Position numbers and translations under genes: made by a program
The notes under the pieces: model-generated
The model's database searches: none
What the model was told of the DNA's origin: nothing
What the model saw: only the letters and a program-made list of their open reading frames with translations
Shown here: in pieces, positions 58,236 to 64,000 of the stretch
How positions within the stretch are numbered: the first letter of the stretch is position 1
Layout of the letters: each line of letters begins with the position of its first letter
Assembly (NCBI RefSeq): GCF_000722775.1
Contig: NZ_JPFZ01000011.1
Span: forward strand, 1-64,000
Direction of reading: 5' to 3'
Length of the DNA: 64,000 bases
From: Streptococcus mitis subsp. hohhotensis
Lineage (GTDB): Bacteria; Bacillota; Bacilli; Lactobacillales; Streptococcaceae

Positions 58236-58565
58236 TTAGAAATCTGAGTTATCTAAAATTTGTTTACCAAAAACTTCTTTTTCCAATCGATTTAGGCGTT
58301 TCAAAATATCAAAATTCGTCATAGAACTTGTAGTTGCCGCTTCAAGGGGCTCTGCTTGAACTGGTGAAGGTTTCGGTTTACGAGCCAGTTCTTCCTTCAA
58401 ATCCGCAATTTCCTGACGAAGTGACTTGACCAAGGCAGCATACGTTTCATAGTCCTTAATAACATCGTCTAAAAACTCATCAACTTCTACTTTACTATAG
58501 CCACGGACTTCACGCCCAAACTCTTGTTCAAAAATATCTTTCGCTGAAAAAATAATACTTGCCAT
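58236..58565 (-). CDS. gpsB: Cell division regulator GpsB
   Basis: 109 residues from ATG 58565 (GGAGAG upstream; an ATG four codons earlier overlaps that site). A DivIVA-like N-terminal domain ([31 protein letters not shown]) with coiled coil (~40-70), a Pro-rich linker and a C-terminal helix ([17 protein letters not shown]) match GpsB. It coordinates septal and peripheral wall synthesis and StkP activity. rnpB follows almost directly. Confidence 0.95.
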   Translation of the reverse strand: MASIIFSAKDIFEQEFGREVRGYSKVEVDEFLDDVIKDYETYAALVKSLRQEIADLKEELARKPKPSPVQAEPLEAATTSSMTNFDILKRLNRLEKEVFGKQILDNSDF

Positions 58566-58634
58566 GTCTCTCTCCATTCTCGCTTGCTAGTATTATTATA
58601 TAAAAAAAGCCAAACAAAAATCAAGGTCAAAGCT

Positions 58635-59162
58635 TCAATTTTCGGAAAAATTTTCAGCAAGTTCATTTAATTGATCAAATGTTAATCTCTTTATAAAATA
58701 GTCCTCTTGATTTTTCATCTTTTGGTAAAAATAAGCTAGTTTCGTTTCATTTTCTTCATCATAAAAAAGATAGGAACTGTTCGTGTTTTCTAGTAAAAAC
58801 TGCTGGTAGTCTCTTAACTGCCCCTTGTGTTCATAGCGAGGATAGGCATATTTGACAAAGTCTACTTGCTTAAAACGACTCAGTTTCATCTGATTGCCTT
58901 CATTCCAATTTTCCCCATGGGTTTCAAAAGCAAAAATGGTGGCCAACTGGAAACCATATTCGGTCTTCATTTCCTGAGCAACCTCTAAAACCCAATATTC
59001 AAAGCCTAAAGTTCCTGTAAATACAAGCCAAGACACTCCATCTGCTGCCATAGCTTCTAAATCTTTACGTATCGCTTTTTTAATCAATTTCAGACGAGGA
59101 TCCTTGTCTGAAAATAAACCCAAATCAAAAGCAGAATAGCCTAAAACCAAAGCTGTAGTCAT
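58635..59162 (-). CDS. DUF1273 (YpsA-like) family protein
   Basis: 175 residues from ATG 59162, where AGAAAGGG lies 6 bp upstream; an earlier start at 59246 would run through the divergent recU promoter. [15 protein letters not shown] opens it, with [18 protein letters not shown] and a SLOG/Rossmann-like nucleotide-binding look (GxxG..E..). The B. subtilis relative YpsA affects cell division. In streptococci it neighbours gpsB and recU, as here. Molecular function unknown. Confidence 0.87.
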   Translation of the reverse strand: MTTALVLGYSAFDLGLFSDKDPRLKLIKKAIRKDLEAMAADGVSWLVFTGTLGFEYWVLEVAQEMKTEYGFQLATIFAFETHGENWNEGNQMKLSRFKQVDFVKYAYPRYEHKGQLRDYQQFLLENTNSSYLFYDEENETKLAYFYQKMKNQEDYFIKRLTFDQLNELAENFSEN

Positions 59163-59185
59163 TTTTAACCCTTTCTGTGCAAATT

Positions 59186-59196
59186 TATGATATAAT
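59186..59196 (+). promoter_or_regulatory. Predicted recU-pbp1A promoter
   Basis: Extended -10 TGATATAAT on the plus strand, about 33 bp before recU. The region is shared with the divergent DUF1273 gene. Confidence 0.6.
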
Positions 59197-59228
59197 AGAG
59201 TGATGTTATTGTACCAATAAGGAGAATT

Positions 59229-59825
59229 ATGGTCAACTATCCTCATAAAATTTCATCACAAAAAAGACAATCATCTCTTTCTCAACCCAAAAATTTCGCA
59301 AATCGAGGAATGTCTTTTGAAAAGATGATCAATGCTACCAACGACTACTATTTGTCTCAGGGCTTGGCTGTTATACACAAGAAACCTACTCCTATTCAAA
59401 TCGTACGTGTGGACTATCCACAACGAAGTCGTGCCAAGATTGTTGAAGCCTATTTTCGACAAGCTTCAACGACAGACTATTCTGGCGTTTATAAGGGATA
59501 TTACATCGACTTTGAAGCCAAGGAAACAAAACAAAAACGTGCGATTCCGATGAAAAATTTCCATCCACATCAGATTCAGCATATGGAACAAGTCCTTGCC
59601 CAACAAGGAATCTGCTTTGTCCTTCTTCACTTTTCTTCTCAGCAAGAAACCTACTTATTGCCGGCATTCGATTTGATTCGCTTCTATCATCAAGATAAGG
59701 GACAAAAATCAATGCCACTTGGATATATTCGAGAATATGGATATGAAATCAAGGCTGGTGCCTTCCCTCAAATTCCCTATCTCAATGTTATCAAAGAACA
59801 TTTATTAGGTGGTAAAACAAGATGA
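59229..59825 (+). CDS. recU: Holliday junction resolvase RecU
   Basis: 198 residues. The nuclease core has [38 protein letters not shown] (acidic active-site residues and lysine) and [11 protein letters not shown]. It resolves Holliday junctions in recombination and repair. GGAG lies upstream, and its stop overlaps the pbp1A start by 4 bp, the conserved recU-pbp1A pair of streptococci. Confidence 0.96.
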   Translation: MVNYPHKISSQKRQSSLSQPKNFANRGMSFEKMINATNDYYLSQGLAVIHKKPTPIQIVRVDYPQRSRAKIVEAYFRQASTTDYSGVYKGYYIDFEAKETKQKRAIPMKNFHPHQIQHMEQVLAQQGICFVLLHFSSQQETYLLPAFDLIRFYHQDKGQKSMPLGYIREYGYEIKAGAFPQIPYLNVIKEHLLGGKTR

Positions 59826-61987
59826 ACAAACAAACTATCCTGCGAATAGCTAAGTATGTGAGTATCTGCTTCTTAACTTTATTTATCACAGCAGTTATGC
59901 TGGGAGGAGGCATATTTCTCTATTACGTCAGCAAAGCCCCAGCCCTATCTGAGAGCAAATTAGTCGCAACCACGTCTAGTAAGATTTTCGATAGTAAAAA
60001 CGAACTGATTGCCGATCTGGGCTCTGAACGCCGAGTAAACGCTCAGACCAACGAAATTCCTACTGATTTAGTTAAGGCTATCGTATCGATTGAAGACCAT
60101 CGTTTTTTCGATCATCGCGGTGTCGATACCATCCGAATTATAGGAGCTTTTTTACGTAACTTACAAAACAACTCCCTCCAGGGAGGATCAACCCTTACCC
60201 AGCAGTTGATTAAGTTGACCTATTTCTCAACATCAACTTCGGATCAAAACATCTCCCGAAAAGCACAAGAGGCTTGGCTAGCTATCCAATTGGAACAAAA
60301 GGCTACCAAACAGGAAATTCTTACCTACTACATCAATAAGGTCTATATGTCAAATGGTAATTATGGAATGCAGACAGCAGCCCAAAATTACTATGGAAAA
60401 GATCTAAAGGATCTATCTTTACCACAATTAGCTTTGTTAGCAGGTATGCCTCAGGCCCCCAACCAATATGATCCTTACTCTCATCCGGAAGCAGCACTAG
60501 ACCGTCGTAATTTAGTTCTTTCAGAAATGAGAGGGCAAGATTACATTAGTGCTGAGCAATATGAAAAAGCCGTCAACACACCTATCACTGATGGTTTACA
60601 AAGTCTTAAATCGGCTGCTACTTATCCAGCATATATGGATAACTATCTAAAAGAGGTTATTGAACAAGTAGAGCACGAAACTGGATATAATCTTCTTACT
60701 ACTGGGATGGAAGTCTACACAAATGTAGACAAGGGAATTCAACAACGACTTTGGGATATTTACAATACAGATGAGTATGTCTCTTATCCAGATAATGACC
60801 TTCAAGTAGCCTCAACTATCGTTGATACTTCCAATGGTAAAGTCATCGCTCAACTTGGAGCACGTCACCAAGCAAGTAACGTTTCATTTGGTACCAACCA
60901 AGCTGTGGAAACCAACCGTGACTGGGGATCAACCATGAAACCAATCACTGATTATGCCCCAGCCTTAGAATACGGTGTATATGATTCAACTGCAACTACT
61001 GTCCACGATATTCCTTATAACTATCCTGGTACAAGTACCCCTGTCTACAACTGGGATCGAGCATATTTTGGTAATATTACTCTGCAATATGCCCTTCAAC
61101 AATCTCGTAACGTACCTGCCGTTGAAACACTAAACAAGGTTGGTTTAGACAGAGCTAAAAACTTCCTAAATGGTTTAGGAATCGACTATCCTGTAATACA
61201 CTATTCAAATGCTATTTCAAGTAATACAACTGAATCTAGTAAACAATACGGAGCAAGCAGTGAAAAAATGGCTGCAGCCTACGCTGCATTCGCAAATGGC
61301 GGTATTTACCACAAACCAATGTACATCAATAAAATCGTCTTTAGTGACGGTAGTGAAAAAGAATTTTCTGACGCTGGTACAAGAGCTATGAAAGAGTCTA
61401 CTGCCTACATGATGACAGAAATGATGAAAACAGTCTTGACATCTGGAACAGGTTACAACGCCTATCTGCCTGGAATTCCTCAAGCAGGGAAAACAGGGAC
61501 TTCTAACTATACAGATGAAGAAATTGAAAATCATATCAAGTCGAATCAACTTGTAGCTCCGGATGAACTGTTTGTCGGTTATACTCGTAAGTATTCAATG
61601 GCCGTTTGGACAGGTTATAGCAACCGTCTCACTCCTATTCTAGGCGACGGTCTCACAGTTGCTGCTAGAGTCTATCGCGCTATGATGAGCTACCTTGCTC
61701 AAAATAACCATCCTGGAGATTGGACAATGCCTGAAGGACTATACCGAAGTGGCCAGTTCGTATTCCAAAATGGAGCCAGAAATACATTAAATACTCCTGA
61801 CACACAGCAAACACAATCAGAAGTAGAGAGTCCCTCTACAACATCTGAAAGTTCAAGCACTCAAGTAACACCTACTCCTGGTCAACCAGCAAATAATCCT
61901 ACACCAACGAATCCTAATCAGGGACAGCCTGGCCAACAAATCCAACAACAACCACAGGCCCCTCAATTTCAACAACCACAACAGTAA
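59822..61987 (+). CDS. pbp1A: Penicillin-binding protein 1A, bifunctional transglycosylase/transpeptidase
   Basis: 721 residues. The N-terminal membrane helix is followed by a GT51 domain with Glu91 ([12 protein letters not shown]) and [11 protein letters not shown]. The transpeptidase has Ser370 in STMK, Ser428-Arg-Asn and Lys557-Thr-Gly, the same numbering as pneumococcal PBP1A. Thr371 is unchanged, as in penicillin-susceptible alleles. Residues 574-577 read SNQL, not the pneumococcal TSQF. The Ser/Thr/Pro/Gln-rich tail is also different. It makes peripheral peptidoglycan. Coupled to recU. Confidence 0.97.
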   Translation: MNKQTILRIAKYVSICFLTLFITAVMLGGGIFLYYVSKAPALSESKLVATTSSKIFDSKNELIADLGSERRVNAQTNEIPTDLVKAIVSIEDHRFFDHRGVDTIRIIGAFLRNLQNNSLQGGSTLTQQLIKLTYFSTSTSDQNISRKAQEAWLAIQLEQKATKQEILTYYINKVYMSNGNYGMQTAAQNYYGKDLKDLSLPQLALLAGMPQAPNQYDPYSHPEAALDRRNLVLSEMRGQDYISAEQYEKAVNTPITDGLQSLKSAATYPAYMDNYLKEVIEQVEHETGYNLLTTGMEVYTNVDKGIQQRLWDIYNTDEYVSYPDNDLQVASTIVDTSNGKVIAQLGARHQASNVSFGTNQAVETNRDWGSTMKPITDYAPALEYGVYDSTATTVHDIPYNYPGTSTPVYNWDRAYFGNITLQYALQQSRNVPAVETLNKVGLDRAKNFLNGLGIDYPVIHYSNAISSNTTESSKQYGASSEKMAAAYAAFANGGIYHKPMYINKIVFSDGSEKEFSDAGTRAMKESTAYMMTEMMKTVLTSGTGYNAYLPGIPQAGKTGTSNYTDEEIENHIKSNQLVAPDELFVGYTRKYSMAVWTGYSNRLTPILGDGLTVAARVYRAMMSYLAQNNHPGDWTMPEGLYRSGQFVFQNGARNTLNTPDTQQTQSEVESPSTTSESSSTQVTPTPGQPANNPTPTNPNQGQPGQQIQQQPQAPQFQQPQQ

Positions 61988-61992
61988 ATACG

Positions 61993-62029
61993 AAAAATCC
62001 TGAGAGTTAGAAATTCTCAGGATTTTTTT
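61993..62029 (+). terminator. Terminator of recU-pbp1A
   Basis: AAAATCCTGAGA and TCTCAGGATTTTTTT form a 12-bp stem just after the stop, with a T run. Confidence 0.85.
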
Positions 62030-62043
62030 ACTACAAGATAGCT

Positions 62044-62160
62044 AATACTCAACGAAAATCAAAGAGCAAACTAGGAAACTAGCCGCAGGTTGCTCAAAAC
62101 AGTGTTTTGAGGTTGCAGATGGAAGCTGATGTGGTTTGAAGAGATTTTCGAAGAGTATAA
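62044..62160 (-). repeat. BOX element
   Basis: In minus orientation: AATACTCAACGAAAATCAAAG, CTAGCCGCAGGTTGCTC, boxB-like AAAACAGTGTTTTGAGG, boxA end GTGGTTTGAAGAGATTTTCG then AAGAGTATAA. It lies between the pbp1A terminator and the ali gene terminator. Confidence 0.9.
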
Positions 62161-62183
62161 AAGAGTCGGCTACAAACCAACTC
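62157..62183 (-). terminator. Terminator of the oligopeptide-binding protein gene
   Basis: Minus strand GAGTTGG, 7-nt loop, CCGACTC then TTTTAT. The T run merges with the end of the BOX element. Confidence 0.6.
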
Positions 62184-62191
62184 CCTTACCT

Positions 62192-64000
62192 TTATTTAAC
62201 ATGTTTTGCAAGTTCTTCTTGCGCTTTTTTATTGGATTCTTCTTTTTCTTTCATCCATTTTTCTTGAGCTTTTTGATACTCATCAACTCTCACTGGTTTA
62301 TCTTGTACATCAAGGTATTTATACAAAGTGGCTTCGGTCGTACCCTTGTTACCAGAGTATGCAAACGGAAGTGTAAATGGTACCATCTTAGACAACATTG
62401 GACGACCAGTTTTAGAAGTTGTTGGGATGATCAAAGCACTATCTGTCAACCAAGCTTGGGCAGCTGCATATTTTTCATAACGTTTTGAAATGTCTTTCAC
62501 TTCTGCACCAGCTTCAACAACCATTTTTTCGTAGTCTTCCAAACCAACTTGTTTAGCTGCTGCATTATTTGTACCAGCATCAAATCCTAGATAAGTCTTT
62601 GTACTTTCCCCTACAGATGGTTTGAGAATATCAAGGTAGGTAGATGGGTCAATGTAGTCTGGTCCCCATCCAACGTTATCTGAGACATCCCAATCTTGTC
62701 CTGCAGCCGTTTCAGCAAAGTAGGTAACATTGAGAACTTCATCTTTTTGAAGTTGTTGGATATCAATGACGACATTGTCAGTTCCTAATGTTTCTTCAAG
62801 TGATTGTTTAAAAGATTGGACACGTTGAACTTTTGTTGTATTGGTTTGGTCAACTGGCATATCCAAGTGGATTGGGAATCGAACACCTTCCGCTTGGAGA
62901 GCTGTCTTGGCTTTAGCAAACTCTGCTTTCGCTTTTTCAGGATTGTAGAGTCCATCCTGAGCATCATCCAAGTTCACGTTGCTCCATTCGTCACCATAAG
63001 TCACCAATTTGTCTTTGACCATTTCGCCAAAGTTCTTTCCATCTGCCTGTACAAATGTAGGAGGAACAAACAAGTTACGAAGCAGTTTAGTTGCCCCATT
63101 CGCACCATTCACTTGAGAAGCATAGGCTTTTCTATCAAAACCAAAGGCAAGGGCTTGACGGAAATCTTTGTTTAGAAGAGCTTTCTTGGTTGATGTTTTT
63201 TCTTCATCCGTTGTCTTAGAAGTGTACTTATAAGACTGGCGATCAATATTAGTACCTACTAAATAAGTAGTAGAATCTTGTGGTGTATAAACGATGTTGT
63301 CTTTAAACTCTTTTTCAAGTTCAGGATAACTTGCGCTTGTCGGGAAGAGACGAGCCATTGTAAAGCTTCCATCTTTGAAGTTTTCTGCAAGTTTTCCTGT
63401 ATCTTGACCATCCCAGAATGAAAGTTTTACCTTATCAATGTGAACATTGTCCTTATCCCAGTAGTTAGGATTTTTCGCAAATTCAACGGAAGATTTAGCC
63501 ACAAGAGATTTTAACAAATAAGGACCATTATAAAGGATACTGCTTGGATCTGTTGCTTTCCCAAAATCATCTCCCTTAGAGTTTAAAAACTCTTCATTAA
63601 CTGGTGCTAAGACACCCATTGTTGTTTTAGAATTCCAAAAACTTTCAGGTTTGTTCAAAGTGTATTGGACTGTTTGATCGTCAAGAGCTTTAATCCCAAC
63701 TTGAGAGAAATCTTTATTTTCCCCTTTAGCATAGGCGTCCAAACCTTTAATTGAATCCTGTACCAAGTAAAGGGCTTCTGATTTCTTATCTGTCGCATAC
63801 TTAAGTCCTGTTACAAAGTCTTGAGCTTTCACAGGCGCATACTCTTCTCCTTCAGATGTGTACCACTTGGCATCTTTACGGATTGTATAAGTGTAAGTCA
63901 AGCCGTCCTTAGATACAGACCAATCCTCAGCTATAGATGGCACAAAGTTACCATAGCGGTCATTTTCAAGCAATCCATCAATCACATTACTAGTAATGTC
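62192..64000 (-). CDS. Oligopeptide ABC transporter substrate-binding protein, AliA/AliB type (5' end outside window)
   Basis: The reading frame is open to the right edge; 602 codons are visible and the N-terminus with lipobox is missing. The first residues (DITSNVIDGLLENDRYGNF, then VPSIAEDWSVSKDGLTYTYTIRKDAKW) are the start of an SBP_bac_5 domain. Later parts include LNKDFRQALAFGFDRKAYASQ and WDVSDNVGWGPDYIDPSTYLDILKP. These lipoproteins deliver peptides to the Ami permease. Position after pbp1A suggests AliA. The C-terminus is Lys/Glu-rich. Confidence 0.9.
   Translation of the reverse strand, partial: DITSNVIDGLLENDRYGNFVPSIAEDWSVSKDGLTYTYTIRKDAKWYTSEGEEYAPVKAQDFVTGLKYATDKKSEALYLVQDSIKGLDAYAKGENKDFSQVGIKALDDQTVQYTLNKPESFWNSKTTMGVLAPVNEEFLNSKGDDFGKATDPSSILYNGPYLLKSLVAKSSVEFAKNPNYWDKDNVHIDKVKLSFWDGQDTGKLAENFKDGSFTMARLFPTSASYPELEKEFKDNIVYTPQDSTTYLVGTNIDRQSYKYTSKTTDEEKTSTKKALLNKDFRQALAFGFDRKAYASQVNGANGATKLLRNLFVPPTFVQADGKNFGEMVKDKLVTYGDEWSNVNLDDAQDGLYNPEKAKAEFAKAKTALQAEGVRFPIHLDMPVDQTNTTKVQRVQSFKQSLEETLGTDNVVIDIQQLQKDEVLNVTYFAETAAGQDWDVSDNVGWGPDYIDPSTYLDILKPSVGESTKTYLGFDAGTNNAAAKQVGLEDYEKMVVEAGAEVKDISKRYEKYAAAQAWLTDSALIIPTTSKTGRPMLSKMVPFTLPFAYSGNKGTTEATLYKYLDVQDKPVRVDEYQKAQEKWMKEKEESNKKAQEELAKHVK

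Noticed and set aside
57980-58247. Short frames on both strands within rnpB
   Set aside because: The region is explained by the RNase P RNA with conserved cores and paired ends.
62129-62488. 119-codon plus-strand frame after pbp1A
   Set aside because: It starts in a BOX element and runs antisense to the ali gene; no coding features.

Overview
The window looks like chromosome from a mitis-group Streptococcus close to, but probably not, S. pneumoniae (S. mitis or S. pseudopneumoniae type). The reasons are: low GC; gene order matching the pneumococcal core (efp-asp23-nusB, the fab/acc operon, lysC, serS, mutS2-cvpA-zapA, rnhC-lepB-recD2, tig, mva genes, liaFSR, ritR-gnd-mapZ, rnpB-gpsB, recU-pbp1A, ali gene); six BOX elements; three choline-binding proteins; a RitR with Asn53/Cys128; and a PBP1A collinear with the pneumococcal protein up to its C-terminal tail but divergent at residues 574-577. 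Species assignment is inference from remembered gene order and protein sequences, not from a search.

Layout. 1-5228: the 5' part of a large minus-strand wall adhesin (CshA-like head, fibril repeats, MucBP-like repeats) running off the left edge. 5485-6874: efp, asp23-like, nusB. 7015-17573: the complete type II fatty-acid synthesis cluster (fabM; fabT-fabH-acpP; fabK-fabD-fabG-fabF-accB-fabZ-accC-accD-accA) with visible FabT-box sequences before fabT and fabK but none recognised before fabM. 18014-21751: a hypothetical gene, aspartate kinase, a DUF956 protein and a T-box-controlled serS. 21772-28510 (minus): a TDT-family transporter, an AhpD-like protein, a glycine-riboswitch-controlled amino-acid:sodium symporter, mutS2, cvpA, zapA. 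28597-32575 (plus): rnhC, lepB, recD2. 32772-36467 (minus): tig and two choline-binding proteins. 36745-42958 (minus): liaFSR and the lower mevalonate pathway (mvaK1-mvaD-mvaK2-fni), in which mvaD carries an apparent one-base frameshift. 43080-52368 (minus): a CbpF/CbpC-like protein and a 2756-residue LPXTG protein with a hierarchy of tandem repeats. 52976-59162 (minus): ritR, gnd, mapZ, a THUMP methyltransferase, RNase P RNA, gpsB, a DUF1273 protein. 59229-61987 (plus): recU-pbp1A. 62192-64000 (minus): an AliA/AliB-type oligopeptide-binding protein running off the right edge.

Themes. Most genes serve envelope building: fatty acids, isoprenoid precursors for undecaprenyl phosphate, envelope-stress sensing (LiaFSR), septum placement and peptidoglycan synthesis (MapZ, GpsB, PBP1A, ZapA), and surface display. 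The accessory content is mostly surface proteins inserted between core operons. No complete unfamiliar multi-gene system (defence island, biosynthetic cluster, phage, CRISPR) was seen. The most notable points are the mvaD frameshift in an A-tract, a BOX element flanked by a duplicated recD2 end and terminator, the two mosaic repeat adhesins, a choline-binding protein with an unassigned C-terminal domain, and a three-codon minicistron in the leader of a choline-binding NlpC/P60 hydrolase.
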